Part shown: positions 1-7,506 of the stretch, piece by piece | Layout: each line of letters begins with the position of its first letter | Numbering within the stretch: the first letter of the stretch is position 1 | Source of the DNA: Schoenoplectus triqueter | Lineage: Eukaryota > Streptophyta > Magnoliopsida > Poales > Cyperaceae | Reading direction: 5' to 3' | Length of the DNA stretch: 17,056 nt | NCBI GenBank assembly: GCA_964058805.1 | Contig: CAXKVV010001901.1 | Coordinates: 1-17,056, forward strand | Translations under genes and position numbers: made by a program | Notes under the pieces: model-generated | Databases searched by the model: none | The model's input: the letters and a program-made list of their open reading frames with translations, nothing else | Told to the model about the DNA's origin: nothing

Positions 1-10
1 GTGAGATTGA

Positions 11-548
11 ATCGGTCTGTAGGTAGATTCATCCACAAAACAGTGAATGTGAACCGTTCTGTAGGTAGGTTCCTTCACTAACACATGCCTCAATGTTGAA
101 CTGGCCCAGCGCTTCAGGTTTAATATTGTGTGCAATTGTGTTTCCTAGGTTTATGAATCGGCTTAGTGCTTCGAATTCATGATCTAGAAGATCGGTGAGA
201 AGAAACACGTGGGCCACATCCACCCTTCTCCTGATTCACCAACCTCAAGATCAACCGGCTCAGTGCTTCGAGTTGTATTTTGTGTGATTGGTTGTTGACT
301 AGTCAAGATTGAACCGGTCTGTTTGTAGGTTTATCTTCTAGATCAACGGAGGTCGAGTCGATCTGTATGTAGACTCACCTCAAGCCCCCTATGAAGAGAT
401 TAACCTGGTCTGTAGGTAAGGTTACATCTCGAGGTGGCATGGACTGAACCGATCTGTTTGTAGGTTCGTCCTCCATAAGACAAAACCGATCTGTTTGTAG
501 GTTTGTCTTCCATAGATTGAACCGATCTGTTTGTAGGTTCATCCTCCG
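11..548 (+). repeat. Degenerate short-motif repeat cluster (family 1)
   Basis: About eight imperfect copies of a motif close to ACCGATCTGTTTGTAGGTT are scattered here, near 11-26, 51-73, 311-331, 354-376, 399-422, 442-474, 479-512 and 515-548. The last three form an almost regular tandem run with a period of about 36 bp, including the flanking TCCTCC or TCTTCC tail. Earlier copies are irregularly spaced and more diverged, and some lack the TT before GTAGG. The minus-strand reading frame across 375-587 contains the repeated peptide LQTDRF, which is just this DNA repeat translated, so I do not call a gene. Such motif clusters occur in U3 regions of plant LTR retrotransposons, but the family is not recognised. 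Confidence 0.8.
97..274 (+). repeat. Second short-motif repeat family (three copies)
   Basis: Three related segments near 97-117, 154-174 and 251-274 share a core close to GGCTCAGTGCTTCGA. Two of them are followed by a similar TTGTGTG-containing stretch. They alternate with family 1 copies, so the left flank is built from two interleaved motifs. A 64-codon minus-strand frame at 29-223 runs across these copies and shows matching peptide repeats (FEALSRF, PEALGQF). That is best read as translation of the DNA repeat, not as a conserved protein. Confidence 0.6.
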
Positions 549-556
549 TAGACCCC

Positions 557-566
557 TTTTTATAAA
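557..566 (+). promoter_or_regulatory. Candidate TATA box
   Basis: A CTTTTTATAAACC context places TATAAA at 561-566. Roughly 30 bp downstream lies ordinary mixed sequence, then a pyrimidine-rich stretch at 605-619. This fits a core RNA polymerase II promoter, for example inside an LTR. No transcript evidence or clear downstream gene supports it, and a TATAAA match occurs often by chance. Confidence 0.3.
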
Positions 567-662
567 CCTAGACGACCACTTGACCATCTTTAAACTATAC
601 TATTTGCTTCTCTCTTTCAAAGATCCAGAGGTACCTCGAGGTTCGTAGCCCAGGGTAATTAA

Positions 663-684
663 CGGTGGGGGCTTGCGCCCACCG
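663..684. other. GC-rich imperfect hairpin / primer-binding-site-like element
   Basis: CGGTGGG at 663-669 is the exact reverse complement of CCCACCG at 678-684, giving a 7-bp stem. One G-G mismatch and two further pairs close a very small loop. The right arm with its context, GCGCCCACCG, is similar to the region just after the 5' LTR in some Tat-type plant elements. The preceding bases do not show the usual CA end of an LTR, so this identification is weak. Confidence 0.35.
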
Positions 685-861
685 GAATCTACAAGAACTC
701 ACAATCACTAAAAACCCCCTGAATGTGCATCCAAATATCTCTAAACGGCAGAATCAGCCGACATCCAGCAGATGCACGCTCGGGAGGGATCTCCGTGTCC
801 TTCTTCCGCAGAACCCATCGCCCGGCGGCGGTGCGGCGGCTCGCGAAAAAGGGTCGCACAC
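685..861. other. Transition sequence without recognisable feature
   Basis: This is unique-looking sequence that becomes increasingly GC-rich to the right (a CGGCGGCGGTGCGGCGG stretch near 823-840) and leads into the 58-bp satellite. Two overlapping forward frames start here, at 665 and 723, and continue into the satellite. Their upstream parts contain no domain I recognise, and the downstream parts are satellite translation. It could be leader sequence of a mobile element or decayed single-copy DNA. Confidence 0.5.
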
Positions 862-1609
862 GCGCCCGAACTCATTTTCAACAACACCGGGAGCGTTGGG
901 TCCCGTTTTCATATTGTGCGCTCCCGGACTCATTTTCGGCGGTTCCGAGGGCGTCGGGTAACATTTTCATGATTTGCACGCCCGCGCATTCATTATCGAC
1001 GGAACCAAGGGCGTCGACTCCCGTTTTCATGTTTTGTGCTCCCGAACTCGTTTTTGACGATTCCGGGGGCGTCGGGTCCCGTTTTCGTATTTTGCGCTCC
1101 CGGACTCATTTTCGACGGTACCGAGGGCGTCGGGTACTGTTTTCCCTTTTTGCCTTGCCCGGAATATTTTTCATCGGTACCTAGGACGTCGGGTCTCATT
1201 TTCATATTTTACGCTCTCGGACTCGTTTTCGGCGTTATCGAGGGCGTCGGGTCCCGTTTTCTTGTTGTGCACGACCGAACTCATTTTCGGCGTTACCGAG
1301 GGCTTTAGATCCCTTTTTCATGTTTTACGCGCCCGGACTCGTTTTCGGTGGTGCCGAGGGCGTCGGGTCCGGTTTTCATGTTTTGCTCTCCCGTACTCGT
1401 TTTCGGAGGTACCGCGGGCGTCGGCTCCCGTCTTCATGTTTTGCGCGCCCATACTCGTTTTCGGTGGAACCGTGGGCGTCAGGTCCCGCTTTCATGTTTT
1501 GCTCTCCCGTACTCGTTTTCGATGGTACCGAGGGCGACAGGTTCCGTTTTCTTATTTTGCGTGCCCGAACTCTTTGTCGACGGCACTGGGGGGCGTTCGG
1601 TCCCGTTTT

Positions 1610-1742
1610 CATGTTTTCCGCTCCCGGAGTGTGTCGGATCCTGTTTTCTTGTTTTGCGCGCCCGCACTCATTTCGACGGAACCGAGGGCGTCGGCTCCTG
1701 AACTCGTTTTGGGCGGTACCGAGGGCGTCGGGTCCCGTTTTC
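1610..1742 (+). repeat. Truncated 58-bp monomers
   Basis: The distance between consecutive GTTTTC landmarks falls from 58 to 38 bp at 1610-1648. Here CTCCCGGA runs straight into GTGTCGGATC, a loss of about 20 bp. The next two units together span only 94 bp (1648-1742), because the TTTTCATGTTTTGCG segment is missing near 1695-1700. These internal deletions mark old, unhomogenised units. Confidence 0.75.
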
Positions 1743-2318
1743 ATGTTTTGCGCAATCGGACTCGTTATCGGAGGTACCGAGGGCGTCGAGTCCCGTTTTC
1801 ATGTTTTGCGCTCCCGGACTCGTTTTCAGCTGTACCGTGGGCGTCGGATCCCGTTTTCATGTTTCTCGCGCCCGGACTCTTTTACGGCGGTAACAAGGGC
1901 GTTGTGTCCCGTTTTCATGTTTTGCGCTCCCGCACTCATTTTCGGCAGTTCCAAAGGCGTCGTGTCCCATTTCCATATTTTGTGCTCCCGGACTCGTTTT
2001 AGGCGGTACCGAGGGCGTCAGTCCTATTTTCTTGTTTTGCCCGCCCGGACTCATTTTCGGCGGTACCGAGGGCGTCAGGTCCCGTTTTCATGTTTTGCGC
2101 TCCCGCACTCATTATCGGCAGAACCGAGGTCGTCGGGTCCCATTTTCATGTATTGCGCTCCTGAACTCATTTTCGACGGTGCCGAGGTCGTCGGGTCCCG
2201 TTTTCAAGTTTTGCGCGCCCCACTCATTATCGACAGAACCGAGGGCGTCGAGTTCCGGTTTCATGGTTGGCGCTCCTGGACTCGTTTCAACGGTACCGAC
2301 GGCGTCGAGTCCAGTTTT

Positions 2319-2403
2319 CATGTTTCGCGCGTTGCCGAGGGCGTCGGTCCCGTTTTCATGTTTTGCGCTCCCGGACTTGTATTGCGCTCCTGGACTTATT
2401 TTC
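2319..2403 (+). repeat. Second cluster of truncated 58-bp monomers
   Basis: Landmark spacing is 38 bp (2319-2357) and then 46 bp (2357-2403). In the first, TTTCGCGCG runs directly into TTGCCGAGGGCG. In the second, two shortened fragments (a GGACTTGTATTGCGCTCC junction, then GGACTTATTTTCATG) replace complete units. Regular 58-bp spacing resumes at 2403-2461. Confidence 0.75.
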
Positions 2404-3099
2404 ATGTTTTGCGCTCCCGGACTTATTTTCGACGGTTCTGAGGGCGCCGTGTCCCGTTTTCATCTTTTGCGCTCCCGGACTCATTTTAGGCGGTACCGAG
2501 GCCATCGAGCCCATTTTCATGCTTTGATCGCCCGGACTCGTTTTCGGCGGTACCGAGGGCGTCGGGTTCCGTTTTCATGTTTTGCGCTCCCGGACTCATT
2601 TTCGGCAGGACCGAGTGCGTCGAATCACGTTTTCATGTTTTGCGCTCCCAGACTAATTTTCGGCGGGTACCGAGGGCGTCGGGTCCCGTTTTCATGTTTC
2701 TCGCACCCGGACTCGTTTACGTCGGTAACGAGGGCGTCGGGTCCCGTTTTCATGTTTTGCGCTCACGGGCACGTTTTCGGAGGTGCGGAGGGCATCAGGT
2801 CCCGTTTTCATGTTTTGCGCTCCCGGACTCATTTTGGGCGGTTCCAAGGGAGTCATGTCCCGTTTTCATATTTTGTGCTCCCGGACTCTTTTTAGGCGGT
2901 ACCGAGGGCGTCAGTCCCATTTCCATGTTTTGCCTGGCCGGACTCATTTTCGTCGGTACCGAGGGTGTCGGGTCCCGTTTTCATGTTTCGAGCTCCTGGA
3001 CTCGTTTTTGATGGTGCCAAGGTCGTCGGGTCCCATTTTTATGTTTTGCGCGCCCAAACTCGTTTACGTCGGTAACAAGGGCGTCGGGTCCCGTTTTTA

Positions 3100-3545
3100 T
3101 GTTTTGTGCTCCCGAACTCGTTTCGGGCGGTACCGAGGGCGTCGGGTCCCGTTTTCATGTTTTTGCGCTCCCGAACTCATTTTCGGTGGTACCGAGGGCG
3201 TCGGGTCCTATTTTCATGGTTGGCGCTCCTGGACTCATTTCGACGGTACAGACGGTGTCGGGTCCCGTCTTCATGTTTCGCGCGCCCGGACTTGTTTTCG
3301 GCGTTACCGAGGGCGTCGATCTCGTTTTCATGTTTTGCTCTCCCGGACTTATTTTCGGCGGTTCCGAGGGCGTCGTGTCCCGTTTTCATGTTTTGCGCTC
3401 CCGGACTTATGTTCGGCTGTTCCGAGGGCGCTGTGTCCCGTTTTCATCTTTTGCACTCCCGGACTCGTTTTAGGCGGTACCGAGGGCGTGGATCCCATTT
3501 TCATGTTTTGCCCTCCCGGACTCATTTTCGGCGGTACCGAGGGCG
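3100..3545 (+). repeat. Duplicated block A within the 58-bp array
   Basis: This run of consecutive monomers carries diagnostic variants that reappear in the same order about 1,100 bp downstream. They are CATGTTTTTGCG with an extra T (at 3156), GGCGCTCCTGGACTC, TTTCGCGCGCCC, a GGCGTTACCGAGG unit, a GGACTTATGTTCGG unit and a TTTTAGGCGG unit (at 3471). An older, partial relative containing CATGGTTGGCGCTCCTGGA lies about 953 bp upstream (at 2262). This shows multi-monomer block duplication. Boundaries are approximate. Confidence 0.75.
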
Positions 3546-4198
3546 TCGGATCCCGTTTTTATGATTTGCGCTCACGGACGCGTTTTCGGCGGTGCCGAGG
3601 GCGTCGGGTCCCGTTTTCATGTTTTCCGCTCCCGGGCTCGTTTTTGGCGTTACCGAGGGCGTCGGTTTCCCTTTTCTTTTTTTGCGCTGTCGGGCTCGTT
3701 TTCGGCGTTACCGAGGGCGTCTGGTCCCGTTTTCATGTTTTGCGCTCCCGTACTCGTTTTTGGCGGTTCCGAGGGCGTCGGGTCTCGTTTTCATGCTTTG
3801 TGCGTCCGTACTCATTTTCGGAGGAACCGAGGGCGTCGGGTCCCGTTTTCATGTTTTGCGCGTCCGTACTCATTTTCGGAGGAACTTAGGGCGTCAGGTC
3901 ACGTTTTCATGTTTTGCGCACCCGTACTCATTTTCGAAGGAGCCGAGGGCGTCGCGTCCCGTTTTAATGTTTTGCGCGCCCGTACTTGTTTTTGGCGGAA
4001 CCGAGGGCATCGGGTCCGATTTTCATGTTTTGCGCTCTCGGACACGTTTTGGGCGGTACCTAGGGCGTCGGGTCCCCTTTTCATGTTTTGCGTTCCCAGA
4101 CTCGTTTTTTGCGGTGCCGAGGTCGTCGGGTCCCGTTTTGATGTTTTACGTGCCCGCAATCATTATCGGCCGAACCGAGGGCGTCGGGTCCCGTTTTC

Positions 4199-4575
4199 AT
4201 GTTTTGCGCTCCCGAACTCGTTTTGGGCGGTACCGAGGGCGTCGGGTCCCGTTTTCATGTTTTTGCGCTCCCGAACTCGTTTTCGGTGGTACCGAGGGCG
4301 TTGGGTCCCTTTTTACTGGTTTGCGCTCCTGGAATCTTTTCGACGGTACCGAGGGTGTGGGGTCCCGTTTTCATGTTCCGCGCGCTCGGACTCGTTTTCG
4401 GCGTTACCGAGGGCGTCGGTCCTGTTTTCCAGTTTTGCACTCCCGGACTTATGTTCGGCGGTTCCGAGGGCACCGTGTCCCGTTTTCATATTTTGCACTC
4501 CCGAATTCGTTTTAGGCGGTACCGAGGGCGTCGATCCCATTTTCATGTTTTGCCCGCCCGGACTCATTTTTGGCG
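4199..4575 (+). repeat. Duplicated block B within the 58-bp array
   Basis: Partner of the block at 3100-3545, with the same ordered variants: CATGTTTTTGCG at 4256, a TTTGCGCTCCTGGAAT unit, a CGCGCGCTCGGACTC unit, GGCGTTACCGAGG, GGACTTATGTTCGG, and TTTTAGGCGG at 4513. The offset is 1,100 bp at its left part (close to 19 units) and 1,042 bp at its right part (close to 18 units). One complete monomer was therefore gained in block A or lost in block B after duplication. Confidence 0.75.
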
Positions 4576-4620
4576 GTACCGAGGGCGTCGATCCCATTTT
4601 CATGTTTTGCCCGCCCGGAC
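4507..4620 (+). repeat. Near-identical terminal pair of 57-bp units
   Basis: The last two units of the GC array share GTCGATCCCATTTTCATG followed by TTTTGCCCGCCCGGACTC. GATCCC occurs at 4533 and 4590, 57 bp apart. The unit is one base short because GTCGGGTCCC has become GTCGATCCC. The pair differs at only a few bases near TTTTAGGCGG versus TTTTTGGCGG. This looks like a recent single-unit duplication at the very edge of the array. Confidence 0.8.
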
Positions 4621-4623
4621 TCC
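4619..4623. other. Junction between the GC-rich and AT-rich satellites
   Basis: The GC unit is expected to read CCCGGACTCATTTT. The AT unit, seen intact at 7865-7885, reads AATAACGCTCCAATATG. The window reads CCCGGACTCCAATATG. The switch is therefore abrupt, and CTC (4620-4622) fits both parents, a 3-bp overlap typical of end-joining or of a replication-slippage junction. No target-site duplication or intervening mobile element is visible. Confidence 0.85.
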
Positions 4624-5052
4624 AATATGAATATCCTATAACAGTAATTTTTCATAAAACATCAATAAGATACATTTGAAACTGCTGTTTAAATAAGTTG
4701 TTTAAGATTTTCAAATTTTAGCGTCTCATAACTACTTATAATTTCATGAAAATTAATATAATTACTCCTAATTGTGCCTATTAGAAGATTATCCAATTAA
4801 TGCTTCGATATGAATATTCTACGACACTTAGTTTGCCCAAAACGTAGGTAAGATGCTTTTAAAAATCAGCAGTTTAAACTAGTTGATTGAGTTTTTCAAA
4901 TTTTTGCCGGATAACTACATATAATTTCATGCAAATTAATATAATTACTCCTAATTATGTCTATTATAAGATTATCTAATTAAAACTTTGATATGAATAT
5001 TCTATGATGCTAATTTGGCACAAAACACAAGTAGGATGCATTAAAAACTGCT

Positions 5053-5069
5053 GTTTAAACAAGTTGTTT
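5053..5069. other. Dyad-symmetric motif of the AT satellite (representative copy)
   Basis: GTTTAAAC (5053-5060) is a perfect 8-bp palindrome and a PmeI site. It overlaps AAACAAGTTGTTT (5057-5069), a perfect inverted repeat with 6-bp arms around one central base. In HOR copy 1 the palindrome is intact in monomers 2, 3, 5, 6, 7, 9, 14, 15 and 17. The inverted repeat is intact in monomers 3, 5, 7, 9, 13, 14, 15 and 17. Monomers 4, 8 and 12 carry a diverged version and 10 and 16 lack it. Short dyads are enriched in several centromeric satellites that lack CENP-B boxes. Any function here is inference. Confidence 0.7.
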
Positions 5070-6258
5070 GATTTTTTTAAAACTTTTGGCCCCGCATAAT
5101 TTCGTGCAAATTAATATAATTACTCCTATTTATACCTATTATAAGATTTTTCGATTAACACTTCGATATGAATATTCTACGACACTATTTTTCCCCAAAA
5201 CACAAGTAAGATGCATTAGAAACAGCTATTTAAAAAACTTATTTGAGTATTTCAACATTTTTGACCCCATAACTACAAATAGTTTAGTGAAAATTTATTT
5301 AATCACTTCTAATTATGCCTATAAAATATTATCTAATTAACACTTCGATATGAGAATTCTGCAACACTAATTCTGCACAAAACATAAGTAGGAGGCATGA
5401 AAAATAGCTGTTTAAACAAGTTGTTTGAGTTTTTTAAAAAAATTGGCCGCATAATTACACATAATTTCTTATAAATTAATATAATTACTCCTAAGCATGC
5501 CTATTATAATATCTTCTAATTCAAACTTCGATATGAATCTTCTACGACGCTAATTTTGCACAAAACATAGGTAAGATGCATTAAAAACAGCTGTTTAAAC
5601 AAGTTATTTGAGTTTTAAAACAATTTGGCTGCATAACTACACATAATTTCTTATAAATTAATATAATTACTCCTAAATATGTCTATTGTAAGATTTTCCA
5701 ATTGAAACTTCGTCGTGAATATTCTACAACACTAATTTCGCACAAAAATTAAGTAAGATGCATTAAGAACTGCTGTTTAAACAAGTTGTTTGATCTTTCC
5801 AAATTTTTTGTCCGCATAACTGCACATAATTTTTCGTATAAATTAATATAATTACTCCTAATTACGTCTTTTATAAGATTTTTCAATTAACACTTTGATA
5901 TGAATATTCTACGATACTATTTTTTCTCAAAACATAAGTAAGATGCATTAGAAACTGCTATTTAAAAAAGGTATTTGACTTTCCAACATTTTTGCCCTCA
6001 TAACTACACATAATTTCGTAAAAAATAATATAACAACTCCTAATTACGTCTGTTATAAAGTTGTCCAATTAAAACTTTGATATAAATATTCTATAACGCT
6101 AATTTTGCAGAAAACATAAGTAAGATGCGTAAAAAACTGCTGTTTAAACAAGTTGTTTGGCTTTATAAAAAATTTTGGCCACATATCTACGCATAATTTC
6201 GTGCAAATTAAAATAATTACTCCTGATTACGCCTATTATAAGATAATCCTATTAGAAC

Positions 6259-6427
6259 TTCGATATGAATATTCCACGACGCTAGTTCTGCGCAAAACAC
6301 AAGTAAGATGCATTAAAAACTGCCGTTCAGTTTTTCATAATTTTTGGCCGCATATCTACATATAATTTCGTGAAAATTAATACAATTAATCCTAATGACG
6401 TCTGTTATAAAATCGTCCAATTAAAAC
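6259..6427 (+). repeat. Short 169-bp monomer (position 10 of the HOR)
   Basis: The usual CTGCTGTTTAAACAAGTTG segment is reduced to CTGCCGTTCAGTTTTTC, a loss of about 14 bp that removes the dyad-symmetric motif. The same deleted form occurs at 9516, 12774 and 16032, so the deletion preceded HOR amplification. Confidence 0.85.
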
Positions 6428-7337
6428 TTCGATATGAATATTCTGTAATGCTAATATTGCACAAAACATAAGCAAGATGCGTTAAAAACTGCTGTTTAAA
6501 AAGTTGTTTGGCTTTATGAAAAATTTTGGCCGCATAACTACACATAATTTGGTGCAAATTAATATAATTACTCCTAATTATGCATATTATAAGATTGTTC
6601 AATTAACACTTCAAAATAAATATTTTATGGCACTATTTTTCCTCAAAACATAAGTAAGCTGCATTAAAAACTGCTATTTAAAAAAGTTAGGTTTTTCAAC
6701 ATTTTTGGCCTCTTAACTACATATAATTTCGTAAAAATTAATATAATCACTCCTAATTATGCCTGTTAAAATATTAGCCAATTAACACTTCGATATGAAT
6801 ATTCCGCGACACTAATTTTGCACAAGATATAAGTAGGATGCATTAAAAACAGCTTTTTAAACAAGTTGTTTGTGTTTTTCAAATTTTTTGGCCGCATAGG
6901 TACACATAATTTCGTGCAAATTAATATAGTTACTCCTAATTATGCCTATTATAAGATTGTCTAATTAACACTTCGATATGAATATCCTACGACACTAATT
7001 CTTCATAAAACATAAGTAAGATATATTAGGAGCTGCTGTTTAAACAAGTTGTTTAAGATTTTTAACATTTTTTTACTCATAACTACACTTAATTTCGTCA
7101 AAATTAATATAATTACTCCTAATTATACCTATTAGAAGATTATCTAATTAACCCATCGATATGAACAATGTACAACATAAATTTTGTACAAAACATAACT
7201 AAGATGCATTAAAAACGGTTGTTTAAACAAGTTGTTTGAGTTTTTGAATTTTGTTGGCCGCATAACTACATATAATTTCATGAAAATAAATATAATTATT
7301 CCTCATTATGCCTATTATATGATTGTCTAATTAAAAC

Positions 7338-7506
7338 TTAGATATGAATATTCTATGACGCTAATTTTGCAGAAATATAGGCAAGATGCATTAGAAACTG
7401 TTGTTTAAGATTCTCAACATTTTTTGCATCAAAACCACGCATAATTTCGAGCGAATTAATATAATTGCTCTTAACTATGTCTATTATAAGATTGTCAAAT
7501 TAACAC
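7338..7506 (+). repeat. Short 169-bp monomer (position 16 of the HOR)
   Basis: CTGTTGTTTAAGATTCTC replaces the longer CTGTTTAAACAAGTTGTTTA form. The lost piece (about 13-14 bp) is flanked by the direct repeat TGTTTA in related monomers, which suggests slippage or recombination between those repeats. The same form appears at 10595 and 13853. Confidence 0.85.

Larger units (their letters stand above)
1..700 (+). mobile_element. Possible LTR-retrotransposon remnant (LTR and leader-like)
   Basis: The layout is reminiscent of a plant LTR. A motif-rich stretch (U3-like) is followed by a TATA box near 560, a pyrimidine-rich segment TTGCTTCTCTCTTTC at about 605-619 (R/U5-like), and then a GCGCCCACCG stretch. 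That stretch resembles the start of the primer-binding region in some plant Ty3/gypsy Tat-type elements. There is no visible gag, protease, reverse transcriptase, RNase H or integrase, no second LTR, no clear TG...CA ends and no target-site duplication. The left end may lie outside the window. Alternatives are a non-LTR repeat or an unrelated intergenic region. The call rests on layout only. Confidence 0.25.
862..4620 (+). repeat. GC-rich 58-bp tandem satellite array
   Basis: About 65 head-to-tail copies of a 58-bp unit, all in one orientation. Landmarks in order within a unit are GCGCTCCCGGACTC, then ATTTTCGGCGGTACCGAG, then GGCGTCGGGTCCCG, then TTTTCATGTTTT. Successive GTTTTC positions (for example 910, 968, 1028, 1086, 1144, 1203, 1261, 1319, 1377, 1435) are 58-60 bp apart. 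The consensus has about eight CpG sites and a CGGTACCG palindrome containing a KpnI site. Copies differ by point changes, 1-bp indels and a few 20-26-bp deletions, so this array is older or less homogenised than the AT-rich array to its right. The consensus has no stop codon in any forward frame. Because 58 is not a multiple of 3, each frame cycles through all three phases over 174 bp, giving long artefactual frames (for example 1320-2441, 2783-3889 and 3561-4679) with a 58-residue period. I do not call these genes. Confidence 0.96.

Noticed and set aside
29..587. Minus-strand frames at 29-223 and 375-587
   Set aside because: Both contain peptide repeats that mirror the short DNA motifs, and neither matches a protein family I recognise.
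663..684. Rho-independent terminator
   Set aside because: The GC hairpin has no following T-run and the window is not bacterial in character.
1262..3889. Long forward reading frames (up to 373 codons) that look like repetitive proteins
   Set aside because: They translate the 58-bp satellite, are open in all three frames at once, show a 58-residue period dictated by the DNA repeat, and end at a satellite variant. No domain, intron structure or frame-specific conservation is visible.
4804..4830. CENP-B box in the AT monomer (TTCGATATGAATATTC looks like a start)
   Set aside because: Only TTCG agrees. The required A and CGGG of the NTTCGNNNNANNCGGGN core are absent, and I found no match on either strand of the typical monomer.
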